Source: Clostridia bacterium (GTDB lineage Bacteria; Bacillota; Clostridia; Peptostreptococcales; Anaerovoracaceae). Taken from it: a stretch of 43,526 nt of DNA. This document shows, in pieces, positions 6,337-14,307 of the stretch. A program made the translations under genes and the position numbers. The notes under the pieces are model-generated. The model did not search any database and had not been told where the DNA came from. It worked only from the letters and a program-made list of their open reading frames with translations. The first letter of the stretch is position 1; every line of letters begins with the position of its first letter. The stretch spans positions 1 to 43,526 of the forward strand of contig CAJTER010000035.1 in NCBI GenBank assembly GCA_910575405.1. Direction: 5' to 3'.

Positions 6337-6977
6337 ATGAGAGGAGCATTTATGTTTGAAGGGAGACGATATTACGTCTCCGGAAAGGACAAGACAGAAG
6401 TTGAAGTAAATAAAGCTATGCGGCTGAAGGAGCTGCAAGAAGGAGTCATTATTGAGTCCAATATGCTGACAAAGGACTGGGCGATTGTATGGATGGAAAC
6501 GTACAAAGCGGGTGCGTGCAATGACAAAACCTACAGGGACTATGAACACAGGCTTGATAAATTTATCCTGCCTGAAATCGGCTATATTCGCCTGAAAGAC
6601 GTAAAGCAGGTACACCTGCAAGAGGGCGCATGTGGAAATCGTTTAAGAAAGCAATGCACGTGGAAATGGGCGGAGAGCTTTACATGGGATCGATTGTGGA
6701 GCCATGTCGGGTAGCGAATGACCTTGTCCCCTACTGCCTGCGGCACACATTTTGCACCGATTTGCAGGATGCAGGGATTGCGATTAATATAGCAAAGGAG
6801 TTAATGGGCCACTCAGACATTTCCCTCACATCAAGGATTTATACGCACTACACAGAAGCTTCTTTGAACCATGCCGCCAAGCTACTGCAACAGTACAGAG
6901 GCGGAAACCTTGATGATTTCAACGAAAATGGCGTTGAGTTTTGCAACACTAACTGCAACACTAATGGGGCGAAATAG
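6337..6977 (+). pseudogene. int: tyrosine integrase, internally deleted and frameshifted
   Basis: An AAAGGAGG site precedes an ATG opening a typical Arm-type integrase N-terminus (MRGAFMFEGRRYYVSGKDKT) and the start of the core-binding domain (WAIVWMETYKAG, YRDYEHRLDKFILPEIGYIR). Near 6620-6632 the reading jumps frame and resumes in the catalytic C-terminus: YCLRHTFCTDLQDAGI, MGHSDISLTSRIYTHY with the nucleophile Tyr. About 130-150 residues carrying the first catalytic Arg and the beta-sheet Lys are missing. An intact relative would be about 370-400 aa. The enzyme should be dead, so excision would need another integrase. Confidence 0.85.
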
Positions 6978-7014
6978 ACGATTTAGGGCGGATATTTGAA
7001 TTTTGAAGCAAAAA

Positions 7015-7056
7015 TCAAAAACCCGCCAACCACCTGAAATCAAGCGGTTTAGCGGG
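7015..7056 (-). terminator. terminator downstream of tRNA-Arg
   Basis: On the minus strand CCCGC-T-AA-CC pairs with GG-TT-G-GCGGG (7022-7056) and is followed by TTTTTGATTTTT. It lies eight bases after the encoded CCA end and fits a rho-independent terminator for the tRNA transcript. It also separates the tRNA from the integrase remnant. Confidence 0.65.
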
Positions 7057-7064
7057 CTTTCATC

Positions 7065-7140
7065 TGGCACCCCCGAGATGATTCGAACATCCGACGCACG
7101 GTTTAGGAAACCGACGCTCTATCCCCTGAGCTACGGGGGC
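7065..7140 (-). tRNA. tRNA-Arg (CCU anticodon)
   Basis: The 76-base gene folds as a cloverleaf. The acceptor is GCCCCCG/CGGGGGU with a G-U at the end, the D arm is GCTC/GAGC, and the anticodon loop is TTCCTAA reading CCU. The T loop is TTCGAAT, and the CCA end is encoded. The T stem contains one G-U pair and the anticodon stem has a U-U at its base. The 3' end faces the integrase remnant, the usual geometry when a prophage has integrated into the 3' half of a tRNA gene. A TATAAT at 7166-7171 on the minus strand is a suitable -10. Confidence 0.93.
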
Positions 7141-7267
7141 ACACTGTAGCCGCATGGACTGCGTTATTATAGTATCATACCGGGCGGCAGATTTCAATAG
7201 GTTTCCATACTCAATTCCATAAATTTTCGTATACTGCTACAGCATGTATCTCCACTGCATCCTATCT

Positions 7268-9040
7268 TCAAAACGATTCCACTCGCAGGGTCATTACGGT
7301 CAGATCGTCTTTCTCCCTGTCTCCATACTGCTCTACCGCCCTGTTGATAATCAGATCGCACATGGTCTGCGGATCCTTAGAATGGATCTCCTGAATCGTT
7401 TCCTTGAGCCATTCCATGGACAAGTCCTCCCGCCTGCAATCGGTGACGCCATCGGAAATCATAATCACTTCATCACCCGGACTCAAGCATGCAGTCACGC
7501 AGTCCATCTTCAGGCCATCCACAATTCCAAGGGGCATTGCCGATACGCTCAGAACTTCTACTGAATGTTTTCTCTTTATGAATGTAGGCGCGGCGCCGAT
7601 CTTGTAGAGATTGATTTTACCAGATTTTTGATTGAAAATGCCCAGATCAATTGTGGAAAAGACTTCTTTATCCGCGTCAAGCAGCAAAATTTCATTGAGA
7701 AGCCTGAGGACTGGCTCTGTTTCTACCCCCATTTCCAAAAGGCGGATGACCGTTGTCACTGCCAGACTGCTTTCCCCGGCCGCGATTCTTCCGCTCCCCA
7801 TTCCGTCGCTTAATATGGCTGCAAATCGATTTCCCGGCAGTGGGGCCCACATATAACTGTCTCCGGAAATGCCTTTATTTTTTGCATATCCGGCCTGAGC
7901 AGGACGAATTCCGTATGCGGGCGCAGGCATTGCCCTTGCGGAAAGTCCCTTTGTCGCATATTCCAAAACCTCAGCCATGGCCTTGAACTGATAGGACATG
8001 AGAATGCGCCGATTGTCCTGGGAAACGAACAGTGCTGACAGTTCATCAAAGGTATTTTGCAGCTTTTCCAGGCGAACAGAAGCCTCCTGTATCTGCTGTT
8101 TCTCCTCAAAGCTACCATTCTTGAGCATGCGGGCGATAACAATATCCATGCTGTGGATCCATCTTTGCGGAATTAGGATCAAAAGCAGCGCCCCCACTAT
8201 GGGGCCATAAAAAGGGAGTTCCAGGCTAATGGAGCTATCCAGTCTGCTGACGGCTACAACAGCGGCAGCAAAGCACAGGGCCGATACTGCTTTTCCCTGT
8301 TTGCGAAAAGCGCCTGCCGCCGCGCCGCCTGCTGACAGGAGAAGGAGCGTGCCAATGCTCCCGCCGCAAAGTAGCAGAAAAATACTGGAGACAAATGCAG
8401 CAAGGAGGCCTTCTATAATACCCAGAAGGTATGCAAAAAACAGCGTTACTGCCATAGCTGCAGGCAGCAGCAGAGCAGGAAAGCCTGCCCCGCAGACCAG
8501 GCATAGAAAGGCGCTGCACAGAGCTGCAAGTCCTCCTGTATCGCCGCCTAGGGGGCCCTCCCCGTTTCGCATCTGAAGGATGGCCTGAAAAACCCCGCAT
8601 AAGGCAGCCACAAGGCACCCTTCCAGCACAAGCCCGCCTGCGGTAATGTGATATGTCAGTCCTGCGGCAATGCAGGAAATACTGCGAGCAGTAATCGTAA
8701 TCGCTCCTGCAATAACCGCTTTGTGCCAGATTGCAAGACGGATTTTCCCCGTGCAAAGAAAGACAGCCGCACAGCCGCATAAGGCCGCAGCATGACCCCA
8801 TATGAACGCGCCGGTGGGGTAAAGGCTTACCAGCCCCAGCAGCATGAAGGGCAGCAGGTACAGGTGCAGCGTATTAAAGGAAAGGAGTACTGTGAGCAGT
8901 GCGATAGCAGCAGGAAACATCTGTCCCATAAAGCAGGCCCTGCTGATCAAAAAACTGGCAGCAATCATTCCAGCCGCAAGATGCAGCTTAAATACGCCTT
9001 TTTCTCTTCCAGAAACCCGCCTCTTTGTCGTCAATTCCAT
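7268..9040 (-). CDS. spoIIE: stage II sporulation protein E-like PP2C phosphatase
   Basis: I set the start at the ATG giving MELTTKRRVSGREKG, seven bases after AAAGGAGG. The 590-residue protein has about eight to ten membrane segments (residues 20-290), a linker with a helical region (EEKQQIQEASVRLEKLQNTF), and a C-terminal PPM phosphatase. The phosphatase shows GDSYMWAPLPG, SDGMGSG, ISDGVTD and DDLTVMTLRV, which supply the Mn-binding aspartates. SpoIIE dephosphorylates SpoIIAA to activate sigma-F in the forespore and also helps at the polar septum. It is shorter than the B. subtilis protein (827 aa), mainly in the middle. The promoter looks Spo0A-controlled. Confidence 0.9.
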   Translation of the reverse strand: MELTTKRRVSGREKGVFKLHLAAGMIAASFLISRACFMGQMFPAAIALLTVLLSFNTLHLYLLPFMLLGLVSLYPTGAFIWGHAAALCGCAAVFLCTGKIRLAIWHKAVIAGAITITARSISCIAAGLTYHITAGGLVLEGCLVAALCGVFQAILQMRNGEGPLGGDTGGLAALCSAFLCLVCGAGFPALLLPAAMAVTLFFAYLLGIIEGLLAAFVSSIFLLLCGGSIGTLLLLSAGGAAAGAFRKQGKAVSALCFAAAVVAVSRLDSSISLELPFYGPIVGALLLILIPQRWIHSMDIVIARMLKNGSFEEKQQIQEASVRLEKLQNTFDELSALFVSQDNRRILMSYQFKAMAEVLEYATKGLSARAMPAPAYGIRPAQAGYAKNKGISGDSYMWAPLPGNRFAAILSDGMGSGRIAAGESSLAVTTVIRLLEMGVETEPVLRLLNEILLLDADKEVFSTIDLGIFNQKSGKINLYKIGAAPTFIKRKHSVEVLSVSAMPLGIVDGLKMDCVTACLSPGDEVIMISDGVTDCRREDLSMEWLKETIQEIHSKDPQTMCDLIINRAVEQYGDREKDDLTVMTLRVESF

Positions 9041-9071
9041 ATGGCATCCTCCTTTGTACAAGCCCACATTC

Positions 9072-9137
9072 ATTATACCTGCGGCGTATTTGTTCCTCTG
9101 TCGAAACAAAGGAGGAAATTACCATTTTTTTACGACA
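9072..9137 (-). promoter_or_regulatory. Spo0A-box promoter of spoIIE
   Basis: On the minus strand a TATAAT -10 (9072-9077) is separated by 21 bases from TTCGACA (9099-9105), the complement of the exact 0A box TGTCGAA. A second near-box, TGTCGTA on the same strand, lies at 9131-9137, 32 bases from the first. B. subtilis spoIIE and spoIIG promoters are also sigma-A promoters with an unusually long spacer and 0A boxes over the -35. The layout here is the same. Confidence 0.65.
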
Positions 9138-9194
9138 ATTTTTTTGTGCTTTTCCTCTGGAAATCCAGGTTCAAGGGAAAATCCGGCACACGAA

Positions 9195-10016
9195 TCATTC
9201 CTTTATATCAAAAAACCTCTTTGCGTTTTCGCAGGTCTTCTCTACAACCATTTCTAGCTCCATTTCTTTGATTTCCGCCACCTTTTTTGCCGTGTATTCC
9301 ACATAAGGCGGGATATTGCGCTTGCCCCGGAAGGGCTCCGGTGTCAGGTACGGCGAATCGGTCTCTACCAGCAACACCTCAATCGGCAGCGCTTCCACCA
9401 CAGATACGGTTTTTCGGTTGTTTTTGTAGGTTACAGGACCGGCAACGGAAATGGTGGCTCCCAGCTTTACATACTGCTCCCCCAGCTCTCTGCTGCCGGA
9501 AAAGCAGTGCAGCAGCACTCTGGCATCTCCGCTTCCATCGTATCTGGCAGGAAACCAGCCTTTTCTTTCCTGAGAAAAGGCCCCTTCTTCCTTTAAAATA
9601 TCCATTACCTCCTGATCCGCTTCTCTGGAATGGATGACAATGGGCATTTTCAGTTCATTGGCCAGCTTGATCTGCTCCCGGAACCAGTAGCGCTGCACAT
9701 CCCGCTCCGAGTAGTCATAGTGAAAATCCAGACCGATTTCACCGATGGCCTGCACCTTGTCCTTTTTGGCAAGGCCTTTCAGCATGAGCAGCTGCATCTC
9801 GTCCATATCCTTGGTATCGTGGGGATGACAGCCTACGGCAGCATAGCACCAGGGAAGCTCTCTGGCGTGTTTCGCGGCCATGGCAGAGCTTTCCAGGTTA
9901 AAACCGATATCCATAACATAGTCCAGCTTAGACGCTTCAATTTTCTGAATCAGCGCCTGGCGTTCCTCTTCTGAAAAGGACTCGTTGTTAATATGTGCAT
10001 GTGAATCAAACAGCAT
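9195..10016 (-). CDS. tatD: TatD-family metal-dependent hydrolase
   Basis: The 273-residue product shows the full TatD signature: DSHAHIN at the start, GCHPHDTKD, AIGEIGLDFHYDYS, VIHSRE, LLHCFSG and VETDSPYLTP. These are the His and Asp ligands of a two-metal TIM-barrel hydrolase. TatD enzymes are 3'-5' exonucleases linked to DNA repair and RNA turnover. An AAAGGAGGG site precedes the ATG. It follows metG in the same direction, the common metG-tatD order in Firmicutes. A CCGGGCA/TGCCCGG hairpin at 10041-10061 lies between the two. Confidence 0.92.
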   Translation of the reverse strand: MLFDSHAHINNESFSEEERQALIQKIEASKLDYVMDIGFNLESSAMAAKHARELPWCYAAVGCHPHDTKDMDEMQLLMLKGLAKKDKVQAIGEIGLDFHYDYSERDVQRYWFREQIKLANELKMPIVIHSREADQEVMDILKEEGAFSQERKGWFPARYDGSGDARVLLHCFSGSRELGEQYVKLGATISVAGPVTYKNNRKTVSVVEALPIEVLLVETDSPYLTPEPFRGKRNIPPYVEYTAKKVAEIKEMELEMVVEKTCENAKRFFDIKE

Positions 10017-10141
10017 GATCGCCCTCCTTTAAAGCACAAACCGGGCAAAAAAGGTGCCCGGCCTGCTGCAATTTCGTTATTTTCGTTTCCTTGTTTTCGC
10101 TCTGAGCATTCGCTCTAAGCAAAAAGATCCAATGCCTGCTT

Positions 10142-12085
10142 TTATGTGACCGGATTTCCATCCTCTGCAATGGTGGTAACAAACTCGCACCGCTCTTTTC
10201 CGTCTACTACATTGTCAGCAAAGAGAATCATGCCCTTGGATTCCAGACCCCGCAGCTTTCTCGGCTTTAAGTTGGCCACCACAACCACCTTCTGACCCAC
10301 GCACTGCTCCGGCTTGAAGTCCGCAGCAACGCCAGAAATAATCTGCCGTTTTTCCGTGCCCATCTTCACCTGGAAGACCAGCAGCTTGTCGGCTTTGGGG
10401 TGTTTTTCGGCAGAAAGAATGGTTCCTACGCGGAAATCCAGCTTGTCAAAGTCATCATATATGATTTCATCCTTTAATTCCAGCGGAATATTTTCATCCT
10501 CTGCGCCGCCTTTTAAGGCTTCCAGCTCTTCCAGTTCCTTTTCAATATCAAGGCGCGGGAAGATAGCCTCGCCCTTTTTCACCTGCTCGCCCTGCATCAT
10601 ATCAAATGTAAAAGCGTCCTCCCAGGCAACATCCGCATACCACAGACCCAGCTGCTTTCTGATTTTGTCCGATGTGGTGTGCATGAAGGGATGAATCAGG
10701 ATAGAAACAATGCGCAGTGTTTCCGCCAGATTGTGGAGCACCGTATCCAGACGCGGCTTGTCCGCTTCGTTTTTGGCCAGTATCCAGGGTGTGTTTTCGT
10801 CGATATACTTGTTAGCTCTTCTTACGGCTACCCAGATTTCCTCCAGGGCCAGATTGAATTCGAACTTATCCATATGCGCTTCCACCTTGTCTGCCGCGGA
10901 AACCGCGATGGATTTCAGGTCCTTGTCCGTGGGATCCTCTTCGCCTGAGGCGTCCGGCACAAAGCCACCATTGTATTTTTCGATCATAGAAACCGTACGG
11001 GAAACCAGGTTACCCAGATCATTTGCCAGATCGTAGTTCATGCGCTTTAACATTACTTCATTGGTAAAGACACCGTCCTGTCCAAAGGTGTATTCCCGCA
11101 GGAGGAAGTATTTGAGGGCGTCAATTCCATAGCGTTCGATGAGCTTGACCGGATCCACTACATTGCCTTTGGATTTTGACATTTTTCCACCCTCCAGCAG
11201 CAGCCAGCCGTGACCCAGCACCTGTTTTGGAAGGGGCTGATCCATGGACATGAGCATTGCCGGCCAGATGATGGAATGGAAGCGCACGATTTCCTTGCCT
11301 ACCAGATGAACGTCGACTGGCCAGTATTTTTCATAAAGCTCCAGCTCCTCCGGATAACCCAGGGCTGTAATATAGTTGGTAAGAGCATCCAGCCAGACGT
11401 AGATAACGTGCTTTTCATCAATAGGAACTGGGATACCCCAGTCAAAGGTGGAACGGGAAATGCACAGATCCTCAAGGCCCTGCTTTACAAAGGAAATCAT
11501 CTCGTTCCTTCTGGTATCCGGCTGCAGGAATTCCGGATTGTTTTCGAAGAGCTCCAGCAGCTTGTCCTGATATTTGGAAAGACGGAAAAAGTAGGCCTCT
11601 TCCTTTGCCTTTTCCACTGGTCTGCCGCAGTCCGGGCATTTGCCGTCCACCAGCTGGCTCTCGGTCCAGAAGGATTCGCAAGGCGTACAGTACATGCCTT
11701 CATATTCGCCCTTGTAGATGTCCCCCTTTTCGTAAAGCTGCATGAAGATCTTCTGCACCCGCTCTACGTGGCGCGGCTCCGTTGTGCGGATAAAGTCGTC
11801 ATAGGAAATTTCCATGGTCTTCCAAAGATCCTTGATGCCTCCCACGATCTTGTCTACATAATCCTGAGGGCTTACTCCCTGCTCCTTTGCAATGGTCTGT
11901 ATTTTCTGTCCGTGCTCATCTGTCCCGGTGAGGAAGCGAACATCGTAGCCGGACAGCCGCTTGAAGCGTGCCATAGCATCCGCCATGACCGTACAGTAGG
12001 TATGCCCTATATGAAGGTTGGAGCTTGGATAGTAAATAGGCGTTGTAATGTAATATTTGCCTTTGCTTTCTGTCATTTTCATCAT
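10142..12085 (-). CDS. metG: methionyl-tRNA synthetase
   Basis: The 647-residue product has the class I HIGH motif (SNLHIGHTY, about residue 22) and KMSKSKG (about 300). It has a zinc knuckle CTPCES...CPDCGRP and an anticodon-binding helical domain. The C-terminal EMAP/Arc1-like tRNA-binding domain ([20 protein letters not shown] onward) makes the enzyme dimeric in Firmicutes. The start region has three ATGs (MMKM); AGAAAGGA lies closest to the first two. It charges tRNA-Met for initiation and elongation. No T-box is visible upstream, unlike some Firmicutes metG genes. Confidence 0.96.
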   Translation of the reverse strand: MMKMTESKGKYYITTPIYYPSSNLHIGHTYCTVMADAMARFKRLSGYDVRFLTGTDEHGQKIQTIAKEQGVSPQDYVDKIVGGIKDLWKTMEISYDDFIRTTEPRHVERVQKIFMQLYEKGDIYKGEYEGMYCTPCESFWTESQLVDGKCPDCGRPVEKAKEEAYFFRLSKYQDKLLELFENNPEFLQPDTRRNEMISFVKQGLEDLCISRSTFDWGIPVPIDEKHVIYVWLDALTNYITALGYPEELELYEKYWPVDVHLVGKEIVRFHSIIWPAMLMSMDQPLPKQVLGHGWLLLEGGKMSKSKGNVVDPVKLIERYGIDALKYFLLREYTFGQDGVFTNEVMLKRMNYDLANDLGNLVSRTVSMIEKYNGGFVPDASGEEDPTDKDLKSIAVSAADKVEAHMDKFEFNLALEEIWVAVRRANKYIDENTPWILAKNEADKPRLDTVLHNLAETLRIVSILIHPFMHTTSDKIRKQLGLWYADVAWEDAFTFDMMQGEQVKKGEAIFPRLDIEKELEELEALKGGAEDENIPLELKDEIIYDDFDKLDFRVGTILSAEKHPKADKLLVFQVKMGTEKRQIISGVAADFKPEQCVGQKVVVVANLKPRKLRGLESKGMILFADNVVDGKERCEFVTTIAEDGNPVT

Positions 12086-12131
12086 TCCTTTCTTGTACTA
12101 GCTCGAATGAGAGCCAGCAGTGTTAATCATT

Positions 12132-12160
12132 AGAATATCATGGTTTCGAGGCATCGTCAA
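12132..12160 (-). promoter_or_regulatory. metG promoter
   Basis: On the minus strand TTGACG (12155-12160) and TATTCT (12132-12137) are 17 bases apart. The transcript would start about 40 bases before the metG start codon, leaving no room for a riboswitch. Confidence 0.6.
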
Positions 12161-12202
12161 TGAAGCTGAAAATTCTTTTTCAAAAAAGTACCTGTAAAAC
12201 TA

Positions 12203-12231
12203 TTGACAAGGGAGAATTTTCATAGTATACT
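12203..12231 (+). promoter_or_regulatory. promoter of the DUF3793 leader transcript
   Basis: TTGACA (12203-12208) and TATACT (12226-12231) are 17 bases apart. The first palindrome, GGTTAG-N6-CTAACC, begins four bases after the -10 and covers the expected start point. That is a repressor position. Confidence 0.75.
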
Positions 12232-12234
12232 CTT

Positions 12235-12387
12235 GGTTAGTTAAAGCTAACCGATGGTTACTTCCAATCAGAAGCAAAGCCGTCTCAGATACAAACGATG
12301 CGCTTTGCAGCCAAGAACTTTGTCCATTTGAGGGAATTCGCATTCCCTGTTTTTTACCCCATCGGTTAGTATACACTAACTTTTTTT
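12235..12387 (+). ncRNA. structured leader or small RNA ahead of the DUF3793 gene
   Basis: The 5' part holds GGTTAG-TTAAAG-CTAACC (12235-12252). CTAACCGATGG (12247-12257) pairs perfectly with CCATCGGTTAG (12359-12369), enclosing a hairpin GCAAAGC/GCTTTGC (12274-12308). It also encloses a terminator-like AGGGAAT-TCGC-ATTCCCT (12331-12348) followed by GTTTTTT. The 3' strand of the long stem can instead form GTTAGT-ATAC-ACTAAC (12365-12380), which runs into seven T. So a long-range stem competes with a 5' hairpin and a 3' terminator, the logic of a riboswitch or attenuator. The two ends also look like repeated operator palindromes with the same six-base spacing. I recognise no known RNA class. 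Confidence 0.55.
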
Positions 12388-12482
12388 GAGCCCTTACAAC
12401 CCAGCGCAGTGTGTCCGGCACATGAAGAACAGCCGGGCGGCGCACACGCAGGCAATATGGTATAATTCAGGAGGAAACAATC

Positions 12483-13034
12483 ATGATGGAGTCCTATTTG
12501 ATCGCGCATTGTTCGCCAACTCTGGCAGGACTAAAGAGTGCTAACATATTCAACTATTCTTTCACATCAATAAAACATTTGAGCATGCAGCTTCAGCAAT
12601 GCGCGTCCATGCTCCGTCCAAAAGGTGTTTCTATCCGGGTTTTGCGTCTTTCAGGGAAAACAGCTCTGATTTACGTGTACCGCAGCAGCAGGGTTCAGGA
12701 AGAATTAATGAGGCAGGGTGTTTTTGACTTCCTTTCAAAGTACGGCTATGAAACAGATCTTCTCAGCGATTGTCTGTCTCTTCTCAGCAGAAGGATATCT
12801 TCTCACATGGAATTTCCTCATGAGATCGGTCTGTTTCTCGGCTACCCCCTCGATGATGTGAAGGGGTTTATTGAAAACAAAGGGAAAAATAGCTGCTGCA
12901 GCGGGTGCTGGAAGGTTTACTGCAATGAATGTGAAGCGAAAAAGCAGTTTGCCCGCTTTGAAAAGTGCCGTAGGATCTATCGCGATTTGTTTGCCTGCGG
13001 AAGGAGCGTTCTCCAGCTGACGGTAGCCGCGTAA
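12483..13034 (+). CDS. DUF3793 family protein
   Basis: The 183-residue product has the DUF3793 pattern: an N-terminal SPTLAGLKSANIFNY block, a central RVLRLSGKTALIYVYRSSRV strand region, PHEIGLFLGYPLDDVKGF, and the C-terminal cysteine signature NSCCSGCWKVYCNECEAKK. In Clostridia this family often sits near iron transport or flavodoxin genes, but its biochemical role is not established. AGGAGG is eight bases before the first ATG. Transcription probably comes from 12203 through the structured leader. The Cys-rich tail suggests metal or redox involvement, which is inference. Confidence 0.8.
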   Translation: MMESYLIAHCSPTLAGLKSANIFNYSFTSIKHLSMQLQQCASMLRPKGVSIRVLRLSGKTALIYVYRSSRVQEELMRQGVFDFLSKYGYETDLLSDCLSLLSRRISSHMEFPHEIGLFLGYPLDDVKGFIENKGKNSCCSGCWKVYCNECEAKKQFARFEKCRRIYRDLFACGRSVLQLTVAA

Positions 13035-13070
13035 GGCATACTGCGTAAGGACCGGCAAAGTGCCTCTGAG

Positions 13071-13094
13071 ATTCAAAGATTCAAAGATTCAAAA
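13071..13094 (+). repeat. three tandem copies of an 8-base unit
   Basis: ATTCAAAG occurs twice and ATTCAAAA once, head to tail, just after the DUF3793 gene. Such short tandems arise by slippage and no function is apparent. Confidence 0.7.
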
Positions 13095-13143
13095 GAAAAA
13101 TATTGTTAAACCATTATAAACCATATTATATAGCCATAAAACC

Positions 13144-13230
13144 GGAACAGGGCAGGCAGCCTTCCCTGTTCCATCACTCCAAAAAAAGTTCATGCAGGCG
13201 TCCAGGATGCGGACGCCTGCCTCCTTTTTT
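13144..13230. terminator. tandem hairpins, bidirectional terminator
   Basis: GGAACAGGG (13144-13152) pairs with CCCTGTTCC (13164-13172). GCAGGCGTCC (13194-13203) pairs with GGACGCCTGC (13211-13220), followed on the plus strand by CTCCTTTTTT and on the minus strand by a run of seven T. The pair lies between the convergent DUF3793 and GGDEF genes and can stop transcription from both sides. Confidence 0.8.
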
Positions 13231-13299
13231 GTAAAAACTGCACTTGAACCTGCTCTGTCTTCTTTTACTTGGAAAAGCAAGCAACATAATTAACAGATA

Positions 13300-14217
13300 T
13301 CATTCCTCCCAGAGCCGCTTCATATTTTCGTCAGCCCAAGCGACTCTGTTTCTGCCAAATTTTTTGGCATCATACAATACAGTATCTGCGACTTTTAAGT
13401 ACACATCATAGGAGCTTTCCGCATGGGGAATGACGGTAACTCCTCCAATGCTGACTGTGACCCACTGAGATACGGACGGGTCATGGGGGATGTGGAGATC
13501 TTCCACTGCCCTCCGGATTTTTTTAAGGTGTTCAAAGGCTTTACTAGAAGGCTCTCCCAGCATAAGTACTACAAATTCTTCTCCCCCGTAACGGGCCAAA
13601 AAGTCAGTGCTGCGCCATAAGTAGGAATCCACTGTTTTCGCTACAGCGGAGATGACCTTGTCTCCTGCCGGATGTCCGAAGGTATCATTGTATGCTTTAA
13701 ACCGGTCGATATCAAACATACAAATGGAAAACGGCACCCGCAGGCGAACGGCCTCCTTCCACTTCATAACGCTGTAACGGTCATGCTCCCTCCGGTTGGC
13801 AATTCCAGTCAACTGGTCGGTTCTGGATTGATATTCCACCTGTTTCCTGTAATTATACAGCTTGATGTGTGTATCGACCCTGGCCTTTACAATCACCGGT
13901 TTAAACGGTTTGGTAATATAATCTACCGCACCTAATATGAGCCCCCTCTGTTCATCCTCTTCAGCAGAGAGACTGGTGATCAAAATAACTGGGACGCTCT
14001 GAGTACGAAGCTCTTCCTGTAATTTTTTTAGCAATGTAAAGCCATCCATACCTGGCAGAACCACATCCAGCAGAATCAGGGAATAGGTCCCCGAGTTTAT
14101 GCAGCGGAGCCCTTCCTCTGCGGTCTGCACAGTAGTAATATCGTATTCATCATCCAAAATTGATTTTAATTGGGTGGACTGTACGGGGCTGTCGTCAACA
14201 ATCAGTATTTTCTCCAT
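13300..14217 (-). CDS. response regulator with GGDEF diguanylate cyclase output
   Basis: The start is the ATG giving MEKILIVDDSPVQST, because GAGGAGTG lies just before it. The 305-residue protein has a receiver domain (DD near residue 8, phospho-Asp in LILLDVVLPGMDG, KPF near 105) and a GGDEF domain. The catalytic GGEEF is intact. An RSTD five residues earlier is a textbook inhibitory I-site, so product feedback is expected. It should make cyclic di-GMP on phosphorylation. No kinase is adjacent; the hybrid kinases at 22295-27692 are candidate partners by proximity only. Confidence 0.92.
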   Translation of the reverse strand: MEKILIVDDSPVQSTQLKSILDDEYDITTVQTAEEGLRCINSGTYSLILLDVVLPGMDGFTLLKKLQEELRTQSVPVILITSLSAEEDEQRGLILGAVDYITKPFKPVIVKARVDTHIKLYNYRKQVEYQSRTDQLTGIANRREHDRYSVMKWKEAVRLRVPFSICMFDIDRFKAYNDTFGHPAGDKVISAVAKTVDSYLWRSTDFLARYGGEEFVVLMLGEPSSKAFEHLKKIRRAVEDLHIPHDPSVSQWVTVSIGGVTVIPHAESSYDVYLKVADTVLYDAKKFGRNRVAWADENMKRLWEE

Positions 14218-14307
14218 CTTCACACTCCTCATTGGGGCTTTTCCCTATTTCCTAAATTATACACTGACCGAATTGGCTTGACAATAGCTTTTTTCATTCC
14301 TTGCAGG

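Noticed and set aside
11210-12133. A 307-codon plus-strand frame
   Set aside because: It lies entirely opposite metG, has no ribosome site and its composition mirrors the metG codons.
12235-12387. T-box leader
   Set aside because: I find no T-box GGTGG-like sequence or specifier stem, and the downstream gene is not an amino-acid gene.
12461-12466. TATAAT just before the DUF3793 ribosome site taken as a promoter
   Set aside because: Transcription would start inside the ribosome site, and no matching -35 is present. The upstream promoter at 12203 is far better.
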